The notes beneath the pieces are model-generated. The model did no database searches. It had not been told where the DNA came from and worked only from the letters and a program-made list of their open reading frames with translations. 56,653 nt of DNA. It comes from DATJPY01 sp035506135 (GTDB taxonomy: Bacteria > Myxococcota_A > UBA9160 > PR03). A program made the position numbers and the translations under genes. Each line of letters opens with the position of its first letter. The first letter of the stretch is position 1. Of the stretch, positions 9,197-20,293 are shown piece after piece. The DNA is taken from NCBI GenBank assembly GCA_035506135.1, contig DATJPY010000055.1:1-56653 (forward strand), written 5' to 3'.

Positions 9197-9979
9197 GTGG
9201 CCCCCGCTCCGCTCCGCTTCGAGGTGCGGCCCGTCCTGCGCGAGCCGGCGCTGGTGCTCGCACTCGAAGGCTGGAACGATGCGGGCGAGGCGGCCAGCAC
9301 GGCCGCGCGCTGGATCGCGCGAGCGCTCGCCGCCGTGCCGCTCGCCGAGATCGACCCCGAGGAGTTCTTCGACTTCACCGTGCGGCGGCCCGAGGTGACG
9401 GTCGAGGACGGTCGCGCGACGCGCGTCGAGTGGCCGACCAGCCGCTTCCTCTACGCTGCGCGCGACGGCGTGGGTGATCTGGTCGTCGGACTCGGCATCG
9501 AGCCGCATCTGCGCTGGCGCGCGTGGTCGGACGAGGTGCTGCGGCTCGTGGACGAGCTCGGCATCCGCAAGGTCGCGCTGCTCGGCGCCTACCTCGCCGA
9601 CGTCTTGTACTCGCGGCCCGTCGGCGTCACAGCCATGGCGAGCGAGAGCGAGCTGCTCGGCCGCTTCGACCTCGAGCCGGTGCGCTACGCCGGCCCGACC
9701 GGCATGCTCGGCCTGCTGGGCATCCGCCTGCGCGAGGCGGGCTGCGAGGTGCTCTCGCTGTGGGCCGGCCTGCCGCACTACATCCAGCTCTCGCCGAACG
9801 CGCGCGGCGCGCTGGCGCTGGTCGAGCGGGTGTCGCCCTTCCTCGAGCTCGGGCTCGATCTCGAGTCGCTGCGTCGGGCGGCCGACGAGTGCGAGCAGCG
9901 CGTCTCGGCGCTGGTCTCCGGCGACCCCGAGCTCGCGGAGTACGTGCGCGAGCTCAAACGCCGAGAATTCGCACAATAA
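9197..9979 (+). CDS. PAC2-family protein (proteasome assembly chaperone-like fold)
   Basis: This 260-residue soluble protein belongs to the PAC2 (DUF75) family. The N-terminal LVLALEGWNDAGEAASTAARWIA is the family opening, followed by GLGIEPHLRWRAW near residue 100 and a central KVALLGAYLADVLYSRP. The segment AGPTGMLGLLGIRLREAGCEVLSLWAGLPHYIQLSPN (residues about 170-205) is typical of bacterial members. PAC2 proteins include eukaryotic and archaeal proteasome assembly chaperones, but in bacteria their role is unclear; no proteasome gene is visible nearby. The GTG at 9197 is the first start that preserves the family N-terminus. It is convergent with the Trm112-like gene, the two stops practically touching at 9979/9980. 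Confidence 0.82.
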   Translation: MAPAPLRFEVRPVLREPALVLALEGWNDAGEAASTAARWIARALAAVPLAEIDPEEFFDFTVRRPEVTVEDGRATRVEWPTSRFLYAARDGVGDLVVGLGIEPHLRWRAWSDEVLRLVDELGIRKVALLGAYLADVLYSRPVGVTAMASESELLGRFDLEPVRYAGPTGMLGLLGIRLREAGCEVLSLWAGLPHYIQLSPNARGALALVERVSPFLELGLDLESLRRAADECEQRVSALVSGDPELAEYVRELKRREFAQ

Positions 9980-10231
9980 CTAGAGTTCGATCGATTCCTC
10001 GACCAACATCACGGGGATGCCGTCGTCCACCGCGTAGAGGACGCGCTGGTCCTCGCGCACCAGGCCCTCGCGGATCTCCTGCGCCACCGGCTGTCCGCCG
10101 CGGTTGCGCAGCGTACCGGCGCGGATCTTCTCGTTGATCCGCGCCAGGAGCTCGCGCGGCGCCGGGGCCACCGGCTGCCGGGTTTCGGGGCAGACCAGGA
10201 TCTCGAGCAGCTCGGGACTGACGGACGACAT
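9980..10231 (-). CDS. Trm112-family small zinc-ribbon-like protein
   Basis: This 83-residue protein has the Trm112/YcaR core: ELLEILVCPETRQPV at the N-terminus and a C-terminal VLYAVDDGIPVMLVEESIEL. Only one of the usual Cys residues is visible, so metal binding may be lost or altered, as in many bacterial members. Trm112-like proteins serve as small activating partners for methyltransferases or as folding partners in lipid A or LPS enzyme contexts. It has an ATG start at 10231 with AGGAGG just upstream. It is the last gene of the leftward acyl-CoA dehydrogenase group, 8 nt behind the dehydrogenase stop, so it is probably co-transcribed. Its partner enzyme is not evident here. Confidence 0.8.
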   Translation of the reverse strand: MSSVSPELLEILVCPETRQPVAPAPRELLARINEKIRAGTLRNRGGQPVAQEIREGLVREDQRVLYAVDDGIPVMLVEESIEL

Positions 10232-10239
10232 CGCCCCTC

Positions 10240-11469
<1,230 letters not shown>

Positions 11470-11484
11470 CTCGTCCTCCTGGCG

Positions 11485-12570
11485 TCAGACCAGCGCCAGC
11501 GCCTCGAACGCGGCGAAGCCGCGCGCGTTGCGCAGGTGCAGCTCGGGGAGGTAGTCGCGGATGTAGCCGTGCCCGCCGAGTACCTGGACCGCGCCGTCGG
11601 CGACCTCGAGCGCGACGCGCTGCGCCTGCCGGCGCGCCAGCAGCGCCTCGCGCGTCGCGTCGCGGCCCTGGTCGAGGGTCCAGGCCGCCTCCCAGACCAG
11701 CAGGCGCGCGCCGTCGATCTCGATCGCCATGTCGGCGAGCTTGAACGCGATCGCCTGCTTGGTCGCGACCGGGACGCCGAAGACCTGACGCTCCTTCGCG
11801 TAGTCGCGCGCGACCTCGAAGGCGGCGCGCGCGACGCCGACCGCCATCGCCGCGAGCGCCACGCGGCCCTGGCTCAGCACGCGGCGGAGATCGGCGCCCG
11901 CCGGCCCGCCGAGGCGCGCGTTGGCGGGCACGGAGACCCGCTCGAGCACGAGCTCCGCGGTCGGGAAGGCCTGGATCCCCATGTTGCGCTCGGGCTCGGC
12001 GGCGAGGCCCGGCGCGTCGCGCGGCACCAGGAAGGCCTGCGGCGTTCCCTGCTCCGACGCGACGACGAGCAGCGGATCGGCGCCCGCCTGCCACGGCACC
12101 AGGCACTTGCGGCCGTCGAGGCGGTAGCTGCCGCCCTCGCGCCGCGCGGTCGCGGCGGGCCGGAACGGATCGAAGTCGAGGCGCGGCTCGACCCAGGCGA
12201 GCGAGCCCGGCGCGAAGCGCGCCGCCGTGAAGCGCGCCAACGCCTGCTTCTGCGCCTCGGTCCCGAACTCCGCGATCGGGAGCGCCGACAGGCTCGGGGA
12301 CTGGATCGCGAGCGCGATGGCGAGGTCGCCCCAGGCGAGCTCCTCTGCGACCAGCGCACCCGTCACCGCGGAGCGTTGCCCGCCGCCGCCGGCCGACTCC
12401 GGCAGCGCGTTGGCGACGAGGCCGAGCTCGTGGGCCTGCTCGATCACCGAATCGGGCAGCTTCTTCGACTCCTCGCACTCGCGCGCGCGGGGTCGGATCT
12501 CCTTCGCCGCGAAGCTCCGCACCGTGTCGACCACGAGCTGCTGCTCGTCGCTGGGCTTGAAATCGATCAA
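11485..12570 (-). CDS. Acyl-CoA dehydrogenase-family protein, atypical C-terminus
   Basis: This 361-residue protein has the acyl-CoA dehydrogenase architecture: N-terminal helical domain (FKPSDEQQLVVDTVRSFAA), middle beta domain and C-terminal four-helix domain (ERQVFGVPVATKQAIAFKLADM). It is shorter than its neighbour and ends HLRNARGFAAFEALALV, where typical members have an EGT motif followed by another helix. The FE in GFAAFEA may supply the base, so the protein might act only as a partner subunit or on an unusual substrate. The start is TTG at 12570, with only a weak ribosome-binding site. It sits between the thiolase (37 nt upstream) and a canonical dehydrogenase (15 nt downstream), suggesting a heteromeric enzyme. 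That pairing is inference. Confidence 0.88.
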   Translation of the reverse strand: MIDFKPSDEQQLVVDTVRSFAAKEIRPRARECEESKKLPDSVIEQAHELGLVANALPESAGGGGQRSAVTGALVAEELAWGDLAIALAIQSPSLSALPIAEFGTEAQKQALARFTAARFAPGSLAWVEPRLDFDPFRPAATARREGGSYRLDGRKCLVPWQAGADPLLVVASEQGTPQAFLVPRDAPGLAAEPERNMGIQAFPTAELVLERVSVPANARLGGPAGADLRRVLSQGRVALAAMAVGVARAAFEVARDYAKERQVFGVPVATKQAIAFKLADMAIEIDGARLLVWEAAWTLDQGRDATREALLARRQAQRVALEVADGAVQVLGGHGYIRDYLPELHLRNARGFAAFEALALV

Positions 12571-12607
12571 GTTCGATGGCTCCGGTTCGAGCTCGTTCCT
12601 GGCCCGC

Positions 12608-13843
<1,236 letters not shown>

Positions 13844-14141
13844 CGCGCTGCCTCCCTCTTCTGGATGCCCGCCCGCGGGCCCGGGAATGGTTTCGGCCCG
13901 ACGCGCCTGCGGTGCTGCGGCGGATCCGGATTCTAGCCAGCCGAGGCATGGGCTGCCCCTCTGAAACGACGTCTCGGCGAGATGGCGCCGCGCGCGGTCC
14001 CGGCGCGGTTGACGCGTCGCGCGGAACGTTCTAAAGAGCAGGCGCTCGCGGTCCGGAGGGGAGGCGCGTCGGCCTCGAAGCGGCGCGCTTCGTTCGTTTC
14101 GACGCGGTCGAGACGAGCCGACTGTTGGAGGGCGGTCAAGC
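13844..14141. other. Divergent intergenic region between thiolase and actA
   Basis: About 298 bp separate the leftward thiolase operon and rightward act operon. The thiolase ribosome-binding site lies at the left edge. A good sigma-70-like promoter for act lies near 14009-14037 and a GGAGG site precedes actA at about 14127. No gene is evident: the open frames here are extensions of actB or thiolase frames without coding features. Confidence 0.6.
14009..14037 (+). promoter_or_regulatory. Candidate sigma-70 promoter of the act operon
   Basis: TTGACG at 14009-14014 and TAAAGA at 14032-14037 are separated by 17 bp, about 105 nt ahead of the actA start. In DNA this GC-rich, the local A/T content at the -10 element stands out. 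No operator is recognised. Confidence 0.5.
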
Positions 14142-14759
14142 GTGAGGGCGATCCGTCTGCGCCGGCGCTGGGTGGAGGCGGCGTGCGCCGGGGTCGTCGC
14201 GGCCGCCCTGGTGTTGGGTCTGCCGCGCCCCGAGCGCGCCGGCGCCCAGGCGCAGTCGAGCGACAAGGCGCGCGCCGCGCAGGCTGCCGCCGCAGACGAC
14301 GCGGCGCCCGGTCCGAAGCAGCCGATCCCCTTCAACCACGCCCTACACGCCGGCGAGTACAAGATCGATTGTCAGTACTGCCACAGCGGCACCGATCGCT
14401 CGCGCATGGCCGGCATGCCCTCGGTCGAGGTGTGCATGGGCTGCCACAGCCAGTTCGGCCAGGACCTCGAGGGCGTCCAGACCCTCAAGAAGTACTGGGA
14501 CGAGAAGAAGCCGATCTACTGGGAGCAGGTCTTCCGCCTCCCGGAGCACGTGAAGTTCCGGCACAACCGCCACGTCGCGAAGGGCATTCCGTGCCAGCGC
14601 TGCCACGGCCCGATCGAGAAGATGGACCGGGTCTCCATGACCTCCGACACCGTCTGGTGGCCCTGGCTGCTTCCGTCGCAGAAGCTCGAGATGGGCTGGT
14701 GCATCCAGTGCCACCGCGCGAACCAGGCGTCGCAGGACTGCCTGACGTGCCACAACTAG
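14142..14759 (+). CDS. actA: Alternative complex III subunit ActA, pentaheme cytochrome c
   Basis: This is the pentaheme electron-transfer subunit of alternative complex III, the quinol:electron-acceptor oxidoreductase that replaces cytochrome bc1. In 205 residues there are five CXXCH heme c sites at about residues 77, 98, 151, 187 and 200 (CQYCH, CMGCH, CQRCH, CIQCH, CLTCH), matching the family. An N-terminal membrane anchor or uncleaved signal (residues 11-27, after an Arg-rich start) places the hemes outside the cytoplasm. The opening PIPFNHALHAGEYKIDCQYCH is characteristic. GTG at 14142 has GGAGG about 10 nt upstream. It is the first gene of actABCDEF, 8 nt before actB. Confidence 0.95.
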   Translation: MRAIRLRRRWVEAACAGVVAAALVLGLPRPERAGAQAQSSDKARAAQAAAADDAAPGPKQPIPFNHALHAGEYKIDCQYCHSGTDRSRMAGMPSVEVCMGCHSQFGQDLEGVQTLKKYWDEKKPIYWEQVFRLPEHVKFRHNRHVAKGIPCQRCHGPIEKMDRVSMTSDTVWWPWLLPSQKLEMGWCIQCHRANQASQDCLTCHN

Positions 14760-14767
14760 GAAGCCCG

Positions 14768-17700
14768 ATGCCCGAGGTCGATCGCCGAGAATTCCTGAAG
14801 ATCGTGGGGGCGGGAGCGGGAGCCGCCGCGGTCGCCGGCTGCTCCGACCCGGTGCAGAAGCTGATCCCCTACGTGATCCAGCCCGAGGAGATCACGCCCG
14901 GGATCGCGGTCTACTACGCATCGACGTGTCAGGAGTGCTCGGCCGGCTGCGGGCTGCACGTGCGCACGCGCGAGGGACGGCCGATCAAGCTCGAGGGCAA
15001 TCCCGACCACCCGATCAACCAGGGCGCGCTGTGCGCGCGAGGGCAGACCTCGCTCGGGCGCAGCTATCACCCGGACCGCTTCAAGGGCCCGATGAAGCGC
15101 GGTGCCGACGGCGCCCTGCAGCCGGTCTCCTGGGACGAGGCGATCGCGCAGCTCGCCGGCGAGATCCAGCGCGCGGGGGGGCGCACCTGGGTGCTCGGCG
15201 GCGAGATGGGGCCCACCGCCAGCCGCTGGCTCGACGCCTGGATCGAGGCGGTCGGGGCGGGGGGTCGCGCAGTCTACGAGCCGCTCGCGCCCGAGGCGCT
15301 GCGCGCCGCGACCAAGGCCGTGTTCGGCGTGTCGAGCCAGCCGCTCTTCGACCTCTCGGGCGCCGACCTGATCGTCGACTTCGGCTCGGACTTCCTGGAG
15401 ACCGGCGCGTCGCCGGTCGAGCACGCCCGCCAGCTCGTGGAGGCGCGCGACGCCGCGAACGCCGAGCGCCGCGCGACCCGCTTCGTCTACGTCGGCCCAA
15501 GGCTGTCGATGACGGCCTCGAACGCCGACGAGTGGCTGGCCGCGAAGCCCGGCACCGAGGGACTGCTGGCGCTGGCGCTCGCTCGCGTCGCGCTGGCCGC
15601 GGGCGGCGGCACGCCCGAGGCGCGTGCCGCGATCGCGCCTGCGCTCGACAAGTTCGACGCGGCGTCGGTGGCGGCGAAGGCGGGCGTGCCGGCGGCCGCG
15701 ATCGAGCGGCTCGGCCAGGCGCTCGCCAAGGCGAAGGCGCCCGTGGCGCTGCCGCCGGGCGCGGCGCTCGCGAGCCGGCGCGCCACGGCGACGACCGGGG
15801 CCGTGCTGCTCCTCGACTGGGCGCTCGGCGCGCTCGGGAAGGGCGTGAAGATCCCCGCCGAGACCGCGCACCGGCACGCGAGCTACCACGAGACGCTGGC
15901 GCTCGTCGACCTGATGAAGGGCGGCAAGGTCGGCGTCCTGCTCGTGCACGGCGCCAACCCGAGCTACAGCCTGCCTCCCTCCGCCGGATTCAAGGACGCG
16001 GTCGCGAAGGTCCCCTTCGTGGTGTCGTTCGCGTCGGCGCCCGACGAGACCACCGAGCACGCCCACCTGGTGCTCCCCGACCACACGCCGATGGAGTCTT
16101 GGGGCGACGCGGAGCCGCGCCCCGGCGTGCGCTCGCTGGTGCAGCCGACGCTGCGCCCGCTCTACGACACCCGCGCCTTCGTCGACACGCTGCTGGACGT
16201 CGGGCGCGCGATGAGTCCGGAGATCAAGGCGAAGCTGCCCGAAGGCAGCTTCCGCGCGCTGATCGAGCAGGCGTGGTCGGCCGACGGCAGCTTCCGCGAG
16301 GCGCTGGCCCTGGGCGGCCGCTTCGCCGACGTCCCGCTCGCATCCGTCTCGCTCGCGGGCGGCGCCGTGCCGCTCGAGGTCGCCGAGCCGCTGCTCGAGG
16401 GCGAGGGCGACCTGGTGCTGCTCCCGGTGCCGTCGCTCATGCTCTCCGACGGGCGCGGCGCGAACCTGCCGTGGCTGCAGGAGATCCCCGACCCCGTCAC
16501 CAAGGTGGCGTGGCAGTCACACGCCGAGATCAGCCCGGCAACGGCGCAGCGCCTCGGCGTCGCCTGGGGCGACGTCCTCAAGGTCGAGACCGGCGTCGGC
16601 TCGGTCGAGCTACCCGCGGTCCCGCGCGGCGGCGTGCGCGACGACGTCATCGCGATCGCGATCGGGCAGGGTCACAGGGTCGGGTACTGGGCGTCGCGCT
16701 CGAGCGACGGGTACGCCGGCGAGGCGCGCGGCGTCAACGTGATCGACCTGCTTCCGGCCGCCACCGACGAGTCCGGCGGCCGCGCCTGGCTGGCGGCGCG
16801 TGCGCGTGTCACCAAGACCGGCGCGCACCAGCGGCTCCCACTGGGGCAGACGGACCAGAACCAGCGCAAGCGGCGGCTCGGCCTCGCGGTCTCGCTCGTG
16901 GACCTCGCCGCGGGCAAGGGAGAGCCGGGCGGCATCGCGCCCGCGGCGGGCGGCGAGGGCGAGGCCGAGGAGGTGCAGCTCTACGACGCGACGTTCGACT
17001 CGTCGCCCGACAGCCTCTACCGCTGGGGCATGTCGGTCGACGTCGACCGCTGCACCGGCTGCAACGCGTGCATTGCCGCCTGCTACATCGAGAACAACGT
17101 GCCGGTCGTGGGCGAGGAGCAGATGCGCCGCGGCCGCTGGATGTCGTGGCTCCGCATCGAGCGCTGGGTGGGCGACGGGGCGCTCGAGGGCGGTGAGCCG
17201 CCGCCGCCGCTGCTGGTCGACGACTCGAGCCCCGCGCCCGACATCCGCAACACGCCGCAGCTCTGCCAGCAGTGCGGCGCTGCGCCGTGCGAGCCCGTCT
17301 GCCCGGTGATCGCGACGTATCACAACGAAGACGGCCTGAACGGCATGATCTACAACCGCTGCATCGGCACGCGCTACTGCTCCAACAACTGTCCCTACAA
17401 GGTGCGGCGCTTCAACTGGTTCGACTTCGCGCTGGAGAACTGGCCGGAGCCGCTCTCGCTGATGGCGAACCCGGACGTGACGATGCGCGGCCAGGGCGTG
17501 ATGGAGAAGTGCACGTTCTGCGTACAACGCATCGCCGGCGCGCGTCAGAAGGCCAAGGATCAGGGCCGGCCGATCGCGGATGGCGAAGTGACGACCGCCT
17601 GCGCCCAGTCCTGTCCCACCCACGCCATCACGTTCGGCAACCTGAAGGACAAGGCGAGCGCGGTCTCGAAGCGCGCCGCGGACGCGGCGCGCGGCTATCA

Positions 17701-17776
17701 CGCGCTGCAGGAACTCAACACCCGACCCGCGATCACCTACCTGGCGAAGGTGACGCGCGGACCCGTCGAGGGCTAG
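14768..17776 (+). CDS. actB: Alternative complex III subunit ActB, molybdopterin-oxidoreductase-like/Fe-S fusion
   Basis: This 1002-residue subunit combines a molybdopterin-oxidoreductase-like domain and a ferredoxin-like Fe-S domain. ATG at 14768 begins a Tat-like signal (DRREFLKIVGAGAGAAAVAGC, seen in part as RREFLK) with a lipobox-like Cys at residue 19. A Cys cluster near residues 55-95 (CQECSAGC plus CARG) opens the first domain. The C-terminal 250 residues carry four ferredoxin-type clusters: CTGCNACIAAC, CQQCGAAPCEPVC, CIGTRYCSNNCPY and CTFCVQRI...CAQSCPTHAI. In studied complexes the first domain lacks the molybdenum cofactor and the Fe-S wire links the quinol site to the hemes. The frame extends far upstream, but the ATG directly after actA gives the expected N-terminus. 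It is followed 3 nt later by actC. Confidence 0.95.
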   Translation: MPEVDRREFLKIVGAGAGAAAVAGCSDPVQKLIPYVIQPEEITPGIAVYYASTCQECSAGCGLHVRTREGRPIKLEGNPDHPINQGALCARGQTSLGRSYHPDRFKGPMKRGADGALQPVSWDEAIAQLAGEIQRAGGRTWVLGGEMGPTASRWLDAWIEAVGAGGRAVYEPLAPEALRAATKAVFGVSSQPLFDLSGADLIVDFGSDFLETGASPVEHARQLVEARDAANAERRATRFVYVGPRLSMTASNADEWLAAKPGTEGLLALALARVALAAGGGTPEARAAIAPALDKFDAASVAAKAGVPAAAIERLGQALAKAKAPVALPPGAALASRRATATTGAVLLLDWALGALGKGVKIPAETAHRHASYHETLALVDLMKGGKVGVLLVHGANPSYSLPPSAGFKDAVAKVPFVVSFASAPDETTEHAHLVLPDHTPMESWGDAEPRPGVRSLVQPTLRPLYDTRAFVDTLLDVGRAMSPEIKAKLPEGSFRALIEQAWSADGSFREALALGGRFADVPLASVSLAGGAVPLEVAEPLLEGEGDLVLLPVPSLMLSDGRGANLPWLQEIPDPVTKVAWQSHAEISPATAQRLGVAWGDVLKVETGVGSVELPAVPRGGVRDDVIAIAIGQGHRVGYWASRSSDGYAGEARGVNVIDLLPAATDESGGRAWLAARARVTKTGAHQRLPLGQTDQNQRKRRLGLAVSLVDLAAGKGEPGGIAPAAGGEGEAEEVQLYDATFDSSPDSLYRWGMSVDVDRCTGCNACIAACYIENNVPVVGEEQMRRGRWMSWLRIERWVGDGALEGGEPPPPLLVDDSSPAPDIRNTPQLCQQCGAAPCEPVCPVIATYHNEDGLNGMIYNRCIGTRYCSNNCPYKVRRFNWFDFALENWPEPLSLMANPDVTMRGQGVMEKCTFCVQRIAGARQKAKDQGRPIADGEVTTACAQSCPTHAITFGNLKDKASAVSKRAADAARGYHALQELNTRPAITYLAKVTRGPVEG

Positions 17777-17779
17777 CCG

Positions 17780-19156
17780 ATGACGCCGCCGCCCGCTGCA
17801 CCCGTCGCTGCGCTGATCCGACCCACGCCGCAGCTCCGAGACGCGCAGACCAACCGCGACGTGATGGCCGTGTTCATGGAGCGGCCGGGCATCGGCTGGC
17901 TGCTGCTGGTGCTGACGTGCGCGACCATCCTGGCGGCCGCCGGTGCCTGGTGGCTCTACCAGATCTATCGCGGCCTCGGCGTGGTCGGCTATTCGCACCC
18001 GATCTTCTGGGGCGCCTACATCGTCACCTTCGTCTTCTGGGTCGGCATCGCGCACGCCGGCACGCTGATCTCCGCGATCCTCTTCCTGTTCCGCGCCAAG
18101 TGGCGGAACGCCATCAACCGAAGCGCCGAGGCCATGACCATCTTCGCGGTGTTCACCGCGCAGCTCTTCCTCGGCATCCACATCGGCCGCATCTGGAAGG
18201 CGTACTTCATCCTCCCGTATCCCAACCAGCGCGGCCTCTGGGTGAACTTCAAGAGCCCGCTCTTGTGGGACACCTTCGCGATCTCGACCTACACGCTGAT
18301 CTCGCTGATCTTCCTGTACGTCGGGCTGGTCCCCGACCTCGCGGTGGCGCGCGACCGCACCACCGGCTGGCGCAAGGCGCTCTACGGCGCGCTCTCGCTC
18401 GGCTGGCAGGGCACCAGCCGGCAGTGGAAGGCGCACACGCGGACGGTGCTGCACCTCTCGGGCCTGGCGACGCCCCTGGTCCTCTCGGTGCACAGCGTGG
18501 TGTCCTGGGACTTCGCGATGGCCCTGGTGCCCACCTGGCACGCCACCATCTTCGCGCCCTACTTCGTGGCCGGCGCCATCTTCTCGGGCTTCGCGATGGT
18601 GCTGACGGTGATGATCCCGACCCGCCGCATCTTCGGCCTCGAGCACATCATCACCAACTACCACTTCGAGAACATGTGCCGCTTCCTGCTGCTGACGTCC
18701 TCCATCGTCGGCTACGCCTACCTGATCGAGTACTTCATGGCGTGGTACAGCGCCGATGAGTTCGAGCGCACGAGCTTCTGGCTGCGCACCACCGGCGCCT
18801 ACTGGCTCTCGACGTGGATCATGCTCACCTGCAACGCGATCGTGCCGCAGGTGTTCTGGTTCAAGAAGGCGCGCACCCACGTCCCGACCATCTTCGTGGT
18901 CTCGACGCTGATCAACATCGGCATGTGGTTCGAGCGCTACGTCATCATCTGCGAGGGGCTCTCGCACGAGTTCAACCCCGCGGTGTGGGGTCACTACACG
19001 CCCCACGCGGGCGAGCTCCTCATCGTGGCCGGGAGCTTCTCGTTCTTCAGCATCTTCTTCCTGATCTTCCTGAAGCTCTTCCCGGTGATCCCGATCAGCG
19101 AGGTGAAGGAGCTCGAGATCCACGACCGGGCGCACGCCCACGGGGGGGCGCACTGA
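17780..19156 (+). CDS. actC: Alternative complex III subunit ActC, NrfD-type quinol-binding membrane protein
   Basis: This 458-residue polytopic membrane protein of the NrfD/PsrC family has about ten hydrophobic helices. The first helices begin GIGWLLLVLTCATILAAAG (about residue 37) and the next pair is YIVTFVFWVGIAHAGTLISAILF. The HAGTLISA motif and the later LSGLATPLVLSVHSVVSWDF are conserved in ActC and line the quinol site near the periplasmic face. ATG at 17780 lies 3 nt after actB, and the stop overlaps the start of actD in TGATG. It acts as the quinol-oxidising core of alternative complex III; proton-pumping in this family is debated. Confidence 0.95.
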   Translation: MTPPPAAPVAALIRPTPQLRDAQTNRDVMAVFMERPGIGWLLLVLTCATILAAAGAWWLYQIYRGLGVVGYSHPIFWGAYIVTFVFWVGIAHAGTLISAILFLFRAKWRNAINRSAEAMTIFAVFTAQLFLGIHIGRIWKAYFILPYPNQRGLWVNFKSPLLWDTFAISTYTLISLIFLYVGLVPDLAVARDRTTGWRKALYGALSLGWQGTSRQWKAHTRTVLHLSGLATPLVLSVHSVVSWDFAMALVPTWHATIFAPYFVAGAIFSGFAMVLTVMIPTRRIFGLEHIITNYHFENMCRFLLLTSSIVGYAYLIEYFMAWYSADEFERTSFWLRTTGAYWLSTWIMLTCNAIVPQVFWFKKARTHVPTIFVVSTLINIGMWFERYVIICEGLSHEFNPAVWGHYTPHAGELLIVAGSFSFFSIFFLIFLKLFPVIPISEVKELEIHDRAHAHGGAH

Positions 19157-19659
19157 TGCCGACGCTGCTCGGGATCTTCGACAGCCCGACCGCGGTCGCC
19201 GACTCGGTGCGCCGGCTGCGCGGCCGCGGCTTCTCCAAGCTCGAAGTGTTCTCGCCCGCGCCGTTCGACGAGATCGAAGAGGCGGTCGATCCGAAGCCGA
19301 GCCGCGTGCGAGTCTGGACGCTGGTCGGCGGTCTGCTCGGCGTCGTGACCGGCTACGCCATGACCATCTGGATGTCGCTCGACTGGCCGATCGTGATCGG
19401 CGGCAAGCCCTACGCCTCGATCCCGCCCTACACGGTGATCGCCTTCGAGCTCACCGTGCTGTTCGGCGGCATCTTCACGCTGATCGGGCTCCTGGTCGTC
19501 GGGCGCTTGCCACGCATCAAGCTCGATCCCGCCTACAGCGCGCGCTTCTCGGCGGACGAGTTCGGGCTCGTGGTCGAGTGTCCCGATCGCGACGTCTCGG
19601 AGGTCGACGGCCTGCTCCGCGCACACCACGCCAAGGAGGTGAGCCTTGTCGACGCGTAG
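19156..19659 (+). CDS. actD: Alternative complex III subunit ActD
   Basis: This 167-residue protein matches the DUF3341/ActD family. It has an N-terminal soluble domain starting MPTLLGIFDSPTAVADSVRRL, two transmembrane helices (about residues 55-75 and 95-117, the latter FELTVLFGGIFTLIGLLVVG), and a C-terminal cytoplasmic tail (FSADEFGLVVECPDRD). It serves as a membrane anchor that binds the ActC/ActF core. ATG at 19156 overlaps the actC stop; the end overlaps the actE start by 14 nt, so translation is coupled. The reading frame opens upstream inside actC but only this start fits the family. Confidence 0.93.
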   Translation: MPTLLGIFDSPTAVADSVRRLRGRGFSKLEVFSPAPFDEIEEAVDPKPSRVRVWTLVGGLLGVVTGYAMTIWMSLDWPIVIGGKPYASIPPYTVIAFELTVLFGGIFTLIGLLVVGRLPRIKLDPAYSARFSADEFGLVVECPDRDVSEVDGLLRAHHAKEVSLVDA

Positions 19660-20293
19660 CGCGGCGCTGCGGGCGCTGGCGGCTTGTGTCGCCCTCGTCG
19701 CCACGACCGGCTGCTGGGAGCAGTGGTCGGTCTGGTGGTGGCCGCAGATGAAGTGGCAGAAGACCGTCCAGGCCTTCGAGGAGACCGGGAACCTCGAGAG
19801 CCCCGATCGGCATCCGATCGGGTGGTCGCCGCCCGAGGGCACCGAGCCGGTGGGGACGCCGATCAAGGCCACCGAGCTGACGCAGCAGCAGGGCGACGCG
19901 CTGCCGAACCCGCACCCGGCGTCGCTCGCCTCGCTCGAGAACGGGCGGGCGAAGTTCACCACCTTCTGCTCGCCGTGCCACGGGCCGCAGGCCCTCGGCG
20001 ACGGGCCGGTCTCGGGCCCGCCGTTCGGCAAGGGGCCGTTCATCGGCGTGCTGCCGCTGGCCGGGCCGGTGGGCAGCCAGATCACCAAGAATTTCACCGA
20101 CGGGCACATCTTCACGGCGATCTCACAGGGAATCCGGCGCATGCCGAGCTACAAGCGGATCCCGCCGGACGATCGCTGGGACATCGTGAACTACGTCCGC
20201 TACCTGAACGCGCCGGGCGCGCCGCTTCCCACCGCGCCGCCGCAGACCGCCTCGGCCGCGCCCGCGCCGGCCGCCCCCGGAGGCACGCCTTGA
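19646..20293 (+). CDS. actE: Alternative complex III subunit ActE, monoheme cytochrome c lipoprotein
   Basis: This 215-residue cytochrome c has a lipoprotein signal: hydrophobic LAACVALVATTGC with the lipidated Cys at about residue 23. The single heme site is CSPCH at about residues 108-112 in NGRAKFTTFCSPCHG, and a candidate Met axial ligand lies in IRRMPSYKR (about residue 160). It should accept electrons from the ActA/ActB wire and hand them to a cytochrome oxidase or soluble carrier. TTG at 19646 is well supported because AGGAGGT lies 5-6 nt upstream, within the end of actD. The stop codon overlaps the actF start. The tail is Ala/Pro rich. Confidence 0.94.
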   Translation: MSTRSAALRALAACVALVATTGCWEQWSVWWWPQMKWQKTVQAFEETGNLESPDRHPIGWSPPEGTEPVGTPIKATELTQQQGDALPNPHPASLASLENGRAKFTTFCSPCHGPQALGDGPVSGPPFGKGPFIGVLPLAGPVGSQITKNFTDGHIFTAISQGIRRMPSYKRIPPDDRWDIVNYVRYLNAPGAPLPTAPPQTASAAPAPAAPGGTP

